NCBI GenBank assembly: GCA_973895155.1
Contig: OZ316897.1
Coordinates: 10,106,001 to 10,170,000, forward strand
Direction of reading: 5' to 3'
Source of the DNA: Marsupella aquatica
Lineage: Eukaryota > Marchantiophyta
Length of the DNA: 64,000 nucleotides
The position numbers were made by a program, and so were the translations under genes. The notes below the pieces were generated by a model that had not been told where the DNA came from, did not search any database, and saw only the letters and a list, made by a program, of their open reading frames with translations. Shown one piece after another: positions 1 through 11,030 of the stretch; the stretch's first letter is position 1, and each line of letters starts with the position of its first letter.

Positions 1-2700
1 GCTGCAGATCTCGAATCATAAAGCAGAGGAGTGCCGTGCACATTTGTTAAAACTTAAAAGACTTGACAAATGGAATTAATCAGATTTGACAGGTATGCTT
101 TTAATTATCAGTGTCATAGTTAGTGTTGAACCACACCCGCCCATATAAAAGACCATCATTCCTGGCCTGTGGTGAACAGTGTTTCAACATAAAAGGTAAA
201 ACACTTATCAATAAAAGGTGAAGCACTTCCAAGTTCCAACTTTTGTAGAACTCAAGTCTACTTTTGAGCCCGTTCACTTTTTAATGAGAGCTACTAATAA
301 CCGGGAGCTCTTTATAGTGGCAGCTGGTATGACACGACCTCAGAGAATTCTCTCATTCCGGTCCAACTCTAGAAGACAACAATCAAATGTTCAAGTAGTG
401 TTGACCAAAAACAAAAAAAACACGATGGCTTCAATAGAAGTGAGTTGTCAGGTTGACATGACCAATCAGAATGGAGCAGGTCTGAATCTTCTACTGACTA
501 AGCCAGGATAACTTAATTAAAGACCCAAAACATCGTAACGTAAGGATTCTATTCCGCATGAGTAAACTCAAGAGCAATGTTCGGGGAATTCCCCATGTGA
601 TAGTTGGGTGGAAAGTTACCATGGCTAAATTAAGCTCCTATCAGGTGCCCGACTTTAAGTCATTTCCACGTCGGATATTTTAGCTTTATGAGAAACCCCA
701 TGAAGCCAGAACGTTCACAAGACTGTATTTAGACCAAAGAAGTAACTTCCTACAAAATAATAAAAGAGGATAGTTAAGTAATCATCCTGGGGAGGTATAT
801 TTGATACATATGGATGGCTGAGATTGAGAGTAGGCGTGGAATGTAGGGTATGGATGACCTTTGACGGGAGGCACAACCGGTCTAGATTTGTTTCTATAGC
901 ATTTCAAGGACAAAAACAACCCAAAAATCTCAACGAGATTTTGCATTTGTGCCGTAGATCACTCACTAGATGAACAACAAAGTTGTATCAGACAAACAAA
1001 TCTAGACCGGTTTAGATCCAGCCCATTCTAACCAATCAGATTGCAAGGATGAGTTTTTCAATTTACAGGAAAATATTAATCAAAATTCCAATGGAAAATT
1101 ACTAGAGGGCCTCTCATTTGTATGACACCAAACTTTTAAGAGAAGGAATCTTTGTCCAAAATACTCTTCTGGGACACAACAAGTCTCAATACAAAGGGAT
1201 GGGTGAGGATTAGGTAACTCAAATGATTTTAAACTGGGTATTGTTTCCTCTGCCACCAGCCTTCTTGAGATCTCAATGCAAAGTTCAAATGTCGGGGCCT
1301 GATTTTTGATTTGGGCTCTAGGTTGTCATTTGGCTATCTGATTTTCCTTGTTTCGTTTTCTTTGAAAAGTTGTACTATGTTCGTTGTTGAACTTTGGTTG
1401 ATAAGAAGAAACATGCAAAGAACTAAAATGGGAACTTTGTTGTACAAGGAGGGCAAGAGAAAGACCAAAAATTGACTCAAGGAATGGGTTTCTGATTGGT
1501 TGGATTATCCTCTACTTCCTTATTCCTCTTTGTTTCCACAAGTTGGAGAGGTTTGGGTGCATGAACCCTCCCTTTATCAATTCCTTTCCTTTTTTACATG
1601 GAAAATTTTCATCCAGAGTACGTACTATTCTGCAAGGCACTTACCCACCCACACACACTCCATTCCAGACACCTAGTGTGAGAGCGGGGTTTGAACCTGA
1701 GACCTGGTCCGCTCCTTTCAAGGTGGGTACGTTGTGCTTGTGATCTTAGGTTGGCTTACAAGACATGGGGGCCCATTCTCTTGTTTCGATTCCCTCTAAA
1801 AAATAAAAATCTGGACTCTATAATGAGTGGAATAGGCTCCAGTTTGCTTTTCAATAACTAGGGGGCCCATTCAGGTATAGTGTCCACCAACTCTACTTGA
1901 CAAGCAGTGGGCCCAAGTAAGTGTTGGTGAAAGAGTGTTTATTATTTTGTCTAGAATTTTAGACCAACTCCTGAGGTGGTCCAACATTTTCAAACTTTGG
2001 CTCCTTGATTCAAGGGATCTGCATTTATTGAAGTTCATTTCAAAGATCTTTGGTCCAGAGTCTGTGTTTTAGAAGTGGCCCTCCAATTTGGTTTTGGTGA
2101 AAAAAAATGAGAGTGCCCCCACATCTTGTAAAGCACAAGTGAAAGGGAAATCTAGCAGCACAAGTGGTATGGGTTTCAAGCATGACTTTACAGGATCTCG
2201 TTTCCTACTAATAATTTTTTCTTTTGGAAATAATGGGCCCAAAGAGGTCTTACCCTACAATCATTGAATTTCTTTCACCACCCCTTTGATCCTTTTGAGG
2301 GGGAGGGGGTGTGACTCGGTGCAAAAGTGTCCATTGTTCATTGATGATTGTTTGAAAAAGGTGAAGTCAGCGCAGGTGGGATCCCAACCTCAAACCTGTC
2401 CGAAGATAACGTAGTCAGGACTAAGGCCCAACTCGCATGTGAAGGGTCCCAAGAAATGAGACCCTAAACTTCCATAATGTCAGGATATGTATGAACGCGA
2501 ATTTCATGCAGCATCCCCCTCCAACGCCAGTCCTCACGCCAATTTTCCCGGGGTCCCAAGGGCAAGGGCCGGAAAGTTTCCGACCCTTGCAGGTTGCGAC
2601 CTTCCATTCCCTAATAAAACAAAATGATTTAACTGACACATGTCAGTCACTGAGGAAAGCAGCATATACAGTGTGTCTCTTCAGTTTCTGGTAGTCACCC
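1..2700. other. No recognisable gene
   Basis: Both strands were read. The open frames here are short, mostly lack an ATG at a sensible position and match no family I recognise. The only clear structure is the inverted-repeat pair at 875-1012. The phrase gggggcccattc recurs near 1768 and 1860. This is probably intergenic or old repeat DNA. Confidence 0.5.
875..1012. repeat. 19-bp perfect inverted repeat, MITE-like
   Basis: Positions 875-893 (aaccggtctagatttgttt) and 994-1012 are exact reverse complements, 19 of 19, separated by 100 bp. Size and layout resemble a very small non-autonomous DNA transposon (MITE). I do not see a convincing target-site duplication beside the arms, so the mobile-element reading is an inference. 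Confidence 0.5.
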
Positions 2701-2734
2701 TGCAAAGTAGGCCTGCATTCGATCATGCCTGGGA

Positions 2735-3546
2735 ATGGTAGTGGAGTCACGCACTTCAAAGCTCTCTTTGAAGTGCTCTCTTGGTACTGCTACCGACCTT
2801 GCATCTCACAGAGTGATTGCGCCCCAAAGAGCAATCAAATTTGTTTGCGACAGCATTGAAATCTTTTGCTTCAGTAGTCTGCGATCAGCACGAGGGATCT
2901 CGACTCACAAGGCTAGCTACCGACACTGTTTTCGTCCTTACCAGGTACTTCTTGAATATACATGACAGTCTGAATGCCGATCTACAAATTGCAATTTCTC
3001 AAGTGTTGGAAGAACTAGTTCACAACGAGACTTCAGTTTAGGCTATCAACTCAGTCACCAATTTCTGGTGCTTGCCAAAACGCCACGGATGACTACGGTC
3101 ATGACTGTCTGTCTGCTCAGCCACAGACTCCATCATCGCTGCCCAATTAAACCTCCATATTCTCAATTTCTGATTACTTCAATCTTTAAGCTCGAGTTCA
3201 AAGTCGGGTGTTTCGACCCTTACCATGCACTCCTTCGCATAACGTTCCGCTTTGTTGCTGGAGCACCTCCATAATGAAGGAGAGTAGAGGCAAATATATG
3301 TTTGTGAGCATCGATGATGAGACCGGGATACATTTACTCAAAATTGCTGCATCGATGATGAGACCAGGAGACATTCAGCCGAAATTGCACTGTGAGCAAG
3401 GTCGCGAGCTGGCAAGGAGGAAAGAGGACCAAGAGCTCACTCAGCTGTGGTTCCGTCGCTGTTATCCTAAGGCTTGCTGTCACCGATCTCTTATCGCTCG
3501 GGGTCACCCACCTTTACCCTTAGATGCGGGAGCCGCCAGCTTCTAA
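2735..3546 (+). other. Open frames of unknown meaning with a short tandem repeat
   Basis: Several overlapping plus-strand frames are open here, up to about 110 codons, but none resembles a known family and they overlap one another. A 41-bp unit starting gcatcgatgatgagacc is present twice in tandem (3308-3348 and 3349-3389) with a few differences. I see no splice or start context that favours a real gene. Confidence 0.3.
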
Positions 3547-3573
3547 GTCGCAAAAATGTGTCGAATATCACTT

Positions 3574-3705
3574 CTAGTCGCAAAAATGTCTGTTGCACTT
3601 TCGGAGGCTGCACAATCAGCGATTTCGGAGCTTGCACAATCATGGCTGAACAAAATTGAATTCCAATGGCTTAGCTAAGAGCAATAGACCCCACAGAGCT
3701 ATGGA
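3574..3705 (+). repeat. Direct repeat, left copy, flanking the Harbinger-type unit
   Basis: This 132-bp segment (ctagtcgcaaaaatgtctg... to ...gagctatgga) is repeated in the same orientation at 7912-8045 with about ten differences. The two copies bracket the transposase-bearing unit. A partial extra copy of its start, agtcgcaaaaatgtg, lies at 3546. Confidence 0.8.
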
Positions 3706-3868
3706 CTACCGTCCTGAATCTGCCCTCCAGCTAGATAGGGACCTCCTTGCACAATTTTTGGCCCCCGCTTCTCCCTCTTTGTCTTTTCATTTGTCTATAA
3801 TGTCTCTGTCCTCCTCGTCCCTTTGATTTATTGGGGTTCAGATTCGTTTCAGGGGCAGGGACAACGCA

Positions 3869-4441
3869 ATGGCTTCCGGACATGACTTGGACGACCTTGC
3901 AAACGCATATTTGGGGAAGATACAGCAGGCCAAGGATCACTTCACACACCTGGAGTCGATGTTTGTGGAGCAGCTTTGGCCTGCTGTGCAAGCACAGATG
4001 TCAAGCTCCAAAAACCTAGGTCGTGAGGCCCTCCATCTCAAGCAAGAGAACGACAGGTTGAAAGGAGAATACCGCAAGGTCCGTGGGGAAAACACGGCTT
4101 TAGAAACCATGCAATCTGAGGTTGTTCAGATTTTGCAAAGGAGAGCATTGAAACACAAGGCAATAGTTGCGGACAATGCATGCGATAAAAACATTGTCAT
4201 AGGCACACGTGAACCTTTGGTTCCAATTTCCCCCAACCTTTCAAGGATTGGCACCCATAGCATAGAAGCAAGACAGACAACTATGGTGAAGGGCAAATGT
4301 GCACTTCCCTTGGTGTCTACTACACCCGAGATGGGCAACCCTACCGGGCCAACAATGCATGGCCAGGATGTTACACCTTTGAGGCCCAGGAAGAAAACAT
4401 GTGTGGAGAGTGATTCTCTTGGCCTTGGGCCTTCACCATAG
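3869..4441 (+). CDS. Coiled-coil protein of the Harbinger-type unit, function unknown
   Basis: A 190-codon frame starts at ATG 3869 and stops at 4441. Residues about 56-90 form a heptad-like charged helix (LKQENDRLKGEYRKVRGEN) typical of a coiled coil. The C-terminus has a basic patch (LRPRKKT) that could be a nuclear signal. An AATAAA follows 82 bp after the stop, so it may have its own transcript. It lies just upstream of the Myb/SANT-like gene on the same strand. I know no standard PIF/Harbinger protein of this kind. It could be a captured host fragment, an extra transposon protein, or a 5' exon of something larger. Confidence 0.5.
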   Translation: MASGHDLDDLANAYLGKIQQAKDHFTHLESMFVEQLWPAVQAQMSSSKNLGREALHLKQENDRLKGEYRKVRGENTALETMQSEVVQILQRRALKHKAIVADNACDKNIVIGTREPLVPISPNLSRIGTHSIEARQTTMVKGKCALPLVSTTPEMGNPTGPTMHGQDVTPLRPRKKTCVESDSLGLGPSP

Positions 4442-4522
4442 AAAAAGTACCTTGTGCTTTTTTTTGGACATGCTTTCTAGGAAGTCCAAACTTTTGTAAA
4501 GTTTTCTTAAATTGTACAGTTT

Positions 4523-4528
4523 AATAAA
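4523..4528 (+). terminator. Candidate poly(A) signal AATAAA
   Basis: AATAAA lies 82 bp after the stop of the coiled-coil ORF and about 160 bp before the next ATG. That fits a separate 3' end for the first ORF. Confidence 0.35.
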
Positions 4529-4689
4529 GTTGTGGTGTGCTAATCAACACTTTCAGACATGTCATGCACATCTTATTTGTATCTTGACTTGAATGAGTTG
4601 TATCCATTACAAGAATTGGTTGTGTATTATGCCTTGTGAAATTCAGGAAGTGTTCCTTGACTTCCATTATTACTTGTGTGAGCATTCAG

Positions 4690-5906
4690 ATGGCAAGCCA
4701 CAATGTGAGTCACTTTCCAGGCCATAGTGTGCCTCCACAAGAAGGTGTGCCATTCATTGACTTGGATCTCAACAACATTGACTTGGATCTCAACATCGGT
4801 ACAGGCTCTACTTGTGCACCAGAACGTCCACTGAAGAATAAGTTGCCGGTTTGGACGGACCAGGAGATGAAGGGTTTGATTACAGCAAAACAAAATGAAC
4901 ACCACAATGTTGTTATGGGCGGCTCTACACAACAGAAGATGAGCGGCAGCAAGTTGAAATGGAAGGCAGTGGCAGCATTCATGAAGGATGAGGGATTCAT
5001 TGAACCTATTCGAGATGCAGCATCTTGCAAGAAGAAGTGGCACATCATCGAGGACAAATTCAAAAAGATTTATGATTATGAGAAGAAAGAGAAGACGGGA
5101 GAAATTTCTTACTTTGACATGTCTGACATAGAGCGACGCCAGAAACGAATGCCCACTAATTTCTCTATTGACCTCTATGCAGAACTCTTGGGATGGTATG
5201 CACATGTTCCGCGCATCACCCCACCAAAGAAGTTTTTGTCAGATATATCCGGGATGAACCAACACCCAGACCAAGATCAATGTGATGTGTCGTCTGCAAG
5301 TGAGAAACCTGTTCTATTCATGATCATGAAATTTGTTTGTTTCATTTGCATTATGCAAGAACTATGTTTGACTCAATTTTTGCTGAAAATCCTCAGTTTT
5401 CATTTGGACTTGACTGAGTTGTATCTTCATTTCACACTTTTGCTTGGTACATGCAAACACTAAAATATTGTACAGGTGATGATGATGTGGAGGTTGACGA
5501 AAACAGGTCTGCACCATCAAGCCAGACACACTTCTCAAGGGGAACGCAAGAGAGTTCACAACACAACAACGAGACTACAGGTGGTATGGGGAGGCCATCA
5601 TCCCCTCAGGACTTCTTTGGCCCACGCAATCGAGGTGTGAAGCGCAAGGCAGCCAAGTCTGGGAGCGACAAACAGGCATATTTGAAAAGCATGGCCAACA
5701 GTTGTGCTGAGATGGCCAAACATGATTTTGAAGCCCGAGAGCGTGAGTCTAACATCCGAGAGCGTGACACTCAAAGCAGAAAGGAGGAAGTGAATATTTT
5801 GGCCACAGCAATTACCGCAGCAGCAAACACGACAGCCGAGCAGATGACACATTTCACTGAGGCCTTCATGCAAAAGATTGCAGGTTCTTCACGACCGTCT
5901 GAGTAG
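4690..5906 (+). CDS. Myb/SANT-like DNA-binding protein of the PIF/Harbinger unit (two exons)
   Basis: Exon 1 is 4690-5299 and exon 2 is 5476-5906. The intron 5300-5475 has donor GTGAGA and acceptor TACAG, and phase 1 restores an AGT serine codon exactly. The product is 346 aa. Residues about 55-150 form a trihelix or Myb/SANT-like domain, from VWTDQEMKGL to CKKKWHIIEDKFKKIYDYEK, of the kind that recruits Harbinger transposases to DNA. Two tandem DLDLN motifs (residues 24-28 and 31-35) resemble plant EAR repression motifs. The C-terminal half is charged and helical (EARERESNIRERDTQ) and ends with a run of threonines and alanines. An in-frame GTG lies 18 codons upstream, but ATG 4690 is the natural start. 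It converges on the transposase gene. Confidence 0.7.
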
Positions 5907-6131
5907 AGTATGAAGTACATAGTTTGTGTACAGAAGCAAGTAATCTATGGATATGAAGTGCATCAATGCACGTTTAGTTAGACAGTACATGAAAACTTGT
6001 ACAAACAAATTGTGATAACACTTTGATGCACACTTCACTTTCAAACTTTATTTAAAATATGCCAGAAACATATGTGGATAAGTTTAACTTTATTTGAAAT
6101 ATGCCAAGAACATATGTGAATAGGTTTGTGA

Positions 6132-7496
6132 TCATGGTCTATTATCTCTATGGGCAGCACAACCTGTTCGTTGTTCATGCTCCCACTCTCTCTCTGGCAA
6201 CAAATGGTCCATCATTGCAATACGATAACTACGTCCATTGTTATAATTCAAATGTACAGCAGGGGGACCACCAGGTTCATAGGGAGGGTCTGCATCTAAA
6301 CCCCAGGCTGGATCATACACATCTCCACAATCAATACGGATATTATGAAGCAGACATGCACAAGTAATGTAATGAGCTAGTCGATAAGGATGTGGCCTAA
6401 ACATTCTACGAGAAACAAATCTCCAACTATTCTTCAATTGACCAAAAGCACGCTCCACGCACATCCTTGTAGAGCTGAGCATGTAGTTGAATTCGCTCTT
6501 TCGGGTATGCTCTCCCACAGCAGGAAAGGGGTTAAGCAACCAAGGAAAAACCGGATAACCAGCATCACCAATGATGTACTCTCCTGTAGTGAATCCACTT
6601 GGAGCCGTAAACACCGGGCCAGAGAGTTTGGTGTGGTGTCCCACAACATCGTTAAAAAAACCCGACACTCTCAGAAGACAAGAGTCTTGAATGCTGCCAG
6701 GCCATCCTGCAAACACATCCAAAAATCGAAGCCGACTATCACAAACAGCTTGCATGGAAATGCTCTGACCACGCCTATAGTCACGATAATCGATGGAATT
6801 TGTCCCAAGAGGTAACTCCACTTGAAAATGAGTGGCGTCAATTGCACCGCAGCAGTTTGGAAATCCTTGCAATTGTCGAAACTCTTCTTTCACCTGTGCC
6901 ATGGCCTCTCCTTGTGGCCAACTCAAATGTGTCCCTCTTGCATGCCTAATTAATGCCTTCACAAATTGCCAAATGACATCAGAAATACATGGAACTGAAA
7001 CCCCAAACATCTCAGAAAGTGTCAACAGCAAACATCCACTGGCAAATCGGCGCAGAGCTATGGCAACTTGTCGCTCAACCGACAAGGTCCTATTGGTCAA
7101 ATTCCGTAGGCCAGGTGGGGGTTGTGTAGTCAGATCTCCTCGAAGCAGGTCACAAATGTACACAAATGTTGCAGGTGACACGCGAAAGAAATTTTTGAAG
7201 CGAATTGGATCATCTTCGATCACATGCATAAGGTACCACCCACTCCATTCTCTTGATCTTGGCTCAATATAATTATGAGATAGAAGGCAATGATCTCTGG
7301 AAAATGCAAGTTCAATAGTCTGACGTAGTAGAAACAACTTTGCAAAGAGTGTACTGCCCACTTCACTTGACACTTGCCTGTGTTCCACAAAATAGGTAGC
7401 AACAAGACCAAACATGTGCGTTTGTTGCAAGATCACTTGCTGGAACATGAAAAATGCTGAACAAATGATTTCCCATTCCTCATTGGAAAGAACCAT
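6132..7496 (-). CDS. PIF/Harbinger DDE transposase (HARBI1-like nuclease)
   Basis: An uninterrupted 454-aa protein runs from ATG at 7496 to a stop at 6132. Residues about 141-175 form a helix-turn-helix (ERQVAIALRRFASG... SVPCISDVI). The DDE_Tnp_4 catalytic core follows: Asp220 in CCGAIDATH, Asp311 in GDAGYP and Glu349 in VERAFGQLK, with the expected spacing. Length and motif order match complete plant PIF/Harbinger transposases. It excises and reinserts the element together with the Myb/SANT-like partner encoded convergently beside it. No stop or frameshift is present, so the protein may be functional. I see no intron. Confidence 0.9.
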   Translation of the reverse strand: MVLSNEEWEIICSAFFMFQQVILQQTHMFGLVATYFVEHRQVSSEVGSTLFAKLFLLRQTIELAFSRDHCLLSHNYIEPRSREWSGWYLMHVIEDDPIRFKNFFRVSPATFVYICDLLRGDLTTQPPPGLRNLTNRTLSVERQVAIALRRFASGCLLLTLSEMFGVSVPCISDVIWQFVKALIRHARGTHLSWPQGEAMAQVKEEFRQLQGFPNCCGAIDATHFQVELPLGTNSIDYRDYRRGQSISMQAVCDSRLRFLDVFAGWPGSIQDSCLLRVSGFFNDVVGHHTKLSGPVFTAPSGFTTGEYIIGDAGYPVFPWLLNPFPAVGEHTRKSEFNYMLSSTRMCVERAFGQLKNSWRFVSRRMFRPHPYRLAHYITCACLLHNIRIDCGDVYDPAWGLDADPPYEPGGPPAVHLNYNNGRSYRIAMMDHLLPEREWEHEQRTGCAAHRDNRP

Positions 7497-7911
7497 TTTT
7501 CAAAGTGTTGAAAGTGAAAAGTCCTGCAAAATACACCAGAGAAAACAAACATGTGAATGAGGAAAAAAATTCAGAACAAGGAAAGACTCACATAAAGAAA
7601 CAATATCATTTATAATGAGGAAAGACACGGAAAGAGAGATTTCTGTAGGGACAAAGAATACCGGTCACAATACTTACTAGTTATTAGATATTAATGAAAG
7701 TCACATAAACTAATGTGCCATGTATTTCATGCATGGCACAATGTCTGGAATTGGATACATGTACCTACTGTAGGTTGCAGTTTATTGGAAGACCCTAAGT
7801 ATGATGATATATCTAAACAAAATGAGTATATATATAAACAAAATGCCTGCCTCCATAACAACGAGCACTACTGCTCTAACCTACGTGTGAAGGTCAAAAG
7901 GCATTTGAGAC
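7497..7911. other. AT-rich upstream region of the transposase gene
   Basis: This stretch lies before the transposase start and should hold its promoter; no TATA box or start site can be fixed. It contains a hairpin: tgtgccatg at 7714-7722 pairs perfectly with catggcaca at 7732-7740 around a 9-base loop. Confidence 0.35.
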
Positions 7912-8045
7912 CTAGTCGCAAAAATGTCTGTTGCACTTTCGAAGCCTGCACAATCAGCAATTTCCGGAGCTTGCACAATCATGGCTTAACGAAAATTGAA
8001 TTTCAATGGCTTTGCTAAGAGCAATAGACCCCAGAGAGCTATGGA
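7912..8045 (+). repeat. Direct repeat, right copy, flanking the Harbinger-type unit
   Basis: Same-orientation copy of 3574-3705. It is followed by a 17-bp echo: accccagagagctatgg occurs twice in a row near 8028-8062. Confidence 0.8.
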
Positions 8046-11000
8046 CCCCAGAGAGCTATGGTTGGCATTTCTTCTTCTAACGATGGCAGCACCTATTTCA
8101 AGAACGGGTCGTAAATCGTCGGGGAGGTTTTGCGTTGACCTCATCTCCCTCAGGTCTTCATGTAGCTGCACTACGCCATCAGTGGGTTTAATTGCATGTC
8201 AAGACTGGTAGCTCAAACTGCAATGCGGGTGTTCTGGGTACGAACGCGAGTCCCGAAACAAATTGATGAAGCGCAAACGTCATTACTTCTGATTACAGAA
8301 CTCTCTGCAACTTGCTGGGGTTGGGAGCGGGCGGCATAGATTTATCTTTGCTGAAGCCACTCGGGACTGCTGGAGTGCTGGAGAAATGCTACGCACACGG
8401 AGAAGAGCTTCCTGGAGGTTATTTCCTCCCCAAACCGAAATGACAACATCTACAAAGGAACCCTAAACGGGTGAATACGATTCACAGAGGCACATTCGGA
8501 TTTGCAAAAGCAGAGCGCTGTTTTGGTTGCAATTGGTGCAATTGGTGGGAACAAGGGATCGACGTGCTTTCTACTGTGCTACTGCTGTATCTGCTTCCTC
8601 GGATCCAGAGCCCATTTCCTCGTGTTGCATCACACTGCGACGCTGAATTTGGAAGATTTACGATACCAGCCAATTTTTTAAGGTTGTTCTTTTTGCAAGT
8701 GTGGGTAATGTCACCTTGTGTAAAGGACGAGATGCCAGGAAGATTCCTTATGTAAATGTTAATGTCGCCGAATTTAATGGTTTGCAAAGTCTATCTCTCT
8801 CTCTCTGTATATTACTCTTCCCTTTACGGAGCAAGGAACTTCAGAGAAAGAAAAAGCCAGAGAATGAATTAATGAATGTGAAACCCCCTGAACAAGTGAT
8901 TGAATTGCCTTCTGGCAAAGCTTCACAGAAGACAGGTAGACACAAATGCGGATGCTCACCGGACTCAAAGCTCACTTTAGATCGAAGCGTGAACTCTCCT
9001 TCCTTGTCCAATTGACTCCCTCACGAATCCGTCACATAGATTGTGAGAAGACGCAGTGCCTTCAGACAGACCAAAGCCGAGCCTCAGCTGAATGAATGAA
9101 TCAGCCACTCTAGTAAATGAGTGCGTGAACGCCTTGAGCCAAACCAAATGCTTAAAACTGTGATGACGGTCTGTTCCCCCAGAATTTCGTCTCACCCATT
9201 CACCGAAATCTACCGCAAGATTCGACCTCTCACACCCAGCCACTCTCACAGGAGAAGAAAGAACCACCGAATATTGGCGAACACGCGAGGACGGTCTTAC
9301 TCTTCCCTTACGCGAATCCAATAGAAGTTCTTCTACTGCCTGTGCCAGACCACCGTAGACAGACTGCCTTCTGAGCGAGCCATTGATTTCATTAGAATGA
9401 ATCGTCTTCGGAATAGAGTGTACATTTTTGAAAGGCGATGTATCCAGCTATTTGTTCATAAGACTCTTTGACTAACGTTCGACGTTCACAGTCATGGTGC
9501 TGTTCTTACCTCTGTGAAATTGAAACGGACACAGAAAAACTTCCGATCGAAGTGGAACTTGTCAATCGTGAACTTCCTGATGTCCCCAAGTCGTAGCGCA
9601 ATTCAGCAAAGCGATGCTGGAGCAGATTAGAGGTGAGCAACAGCCAATGTGAAAAGTCAGATAAGAACGGCAGCGCACGCAGTTTCGGAGGCAGCATTTT
9701 GCAGGGCCTCACACGAACTGGCTGCCGTGGCCTGTATAATCTGCAGAGGCAAACGACAAGCGCGGACACGTAACGGAATGTGCAGGTTGACACGTAGCAG
9801 CTTGGCAGATTTTGTGGGATAGCAGCCCTTGCTTTGCGCCTGCAGACTCGGGAGTGTTAAGGACGGTCTTCTAACATGCGAGTTGTCTCTAATACCGTCA
9901 CATTCGGGAGTACATAGATAAAGTTTAGGGCAGGGATAATACAAAATACAGCTTTAGTGAGAGTAAAGGGACAAAGCGCAGAGGACGTGTTGTAAAATAT
10001 GGTCTCATACTGGTTTTTGGTGGTTTTTGTTGGTTCCCCGATATAAGTCAGACAAACTGACAAGACAAAAAAGAGAGGCTTGTTCCAGGATAAACATGCT
10101 ATGTCAGAGAAGTTATATGTAAATATAAGGGTGGAAGTAAGATATCTGTGGTGAGGGTAAAGCACGTATAGAATAACCCTCAAAACTAGCTTAAGAGCTG
10201 TTGACTCACAAAAACTCAGAGTTGGGTTTTGCGGAGGGTACCTTTGGATATGCTTTTAGCTGGAAGCATGTGACAATGAGAACATCTCAGTGATATAAGG
10301 CATCAGCATCGACTTCCCCATAGCCAAGCTCCCCCTTCCCTGTGAGCAATGCTCATCACTCATTGCTCACTCTGCACAGTGGACAACTGTGTAGGCAAAT
10401 TTCTCAAGGACTTATTCATGAACTGCACATCAAAGGTGCACCTAGGCCCATCGCTCACTGTGCATAAATTTTACATTGCTCAGGAAGTCTCCATTGCAGC
10501 TCTCAAAAATTGAACACAGGAGCTCTGGGTGACTAAGGGTTATGGCCCTCTTGGAAGCCTTGGGCAATTCGAACAGAACAATGTTTGCCCCCCTATTCGA
10601 ACAGAAGAATGTTTATTTTGAGTTGGAAGGGAGGGTAACTCACCTTGAACCCAACTAAAAAAAAATAGACATGTTTCTCTTGAGTTGGAAGGGTAACTCA
10701 CCTTCAACCCGAGTAAATAATAGTAGACTACTCGCCCTGAGTCTACCACTGTACGAAAAACTCTAATTACACAAAATATTTTAAAAATGAGGTGATCATG
10801 ATATACATCCGATTTATAAAACATTTCGAAAAACCCGTCCTGTATTAATTACTAGGTATTCTTAAGAGGCTTGTTCATGCAAAGCTAGGCAATACGACGG
10901 CATAATTATACAGTAAAACAAAAACTATTATGCAAGGAACTCTGCTGCTGAACGGTATAAGCAGCAACCAACATTGGGAGAAGGTCAACTCCTGTCAGTC
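8046..11000. other. No recognisable gene
   Basis: Short open frames exist on both strands, but none matches a family or shows a convincing start and splice pattern. One imperfect tandem duplication is present at about 10605-10730, where ttgagttggaaggg(agg)gtaactcacc occurs twice, about 63 bp apart. The right end runs into the pyrimidine-rich leader of the CFL1-like gene, so 10-11 kb may hold its promoter. Confidence 0.4.
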
Positions 11001-11030
11001 AGTCACCAAATCTAGATTTCGTCTGAGGCA

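Larger units (their letters stand above)
3706..7911. mobile_element. PIF/Harbinger-type DNA transposon unit with three ORFs
   Basis: The unit carries a HARBI1-like DDE transposase (minus, 6132-7496) and a Myb/SANT-like protein (plus, 4690-5906), the standard PIF/Harbinger pair. A third coiled-coil ORF (plus, 3869-4441) comes first. The two main genes converge. Both are open from ATG to stop once one intron is removed. Boundaries given are the inner edges of the flanking 133-bp direct repeats. I could not find terminal inverted repeats or the 3-bp target duplication typical of the superfamily, so the true ends are unknown. Confidence 0.65.

Noticed and set aside
9-2960. tRNA or rRNA genes
   Set aside because: I saw no cloverleaf-like A-box/B-box pair or rRNA-like sequence here or elsewhere in the window.
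4627-5205. 192-codon minus-strand frame opposite the Myb/SANT-like gene
   Set aside because: It is the shadow of a real coding exon on the other strand; no family match and a cysteine/leucine-rich composition.
3706-7911. Terminal inverted repeats for the Harbinger-type unit
   Set aside because: I compared the sequence just inside both direct repeats and found no convincing inverted match, so exact ends are left open.
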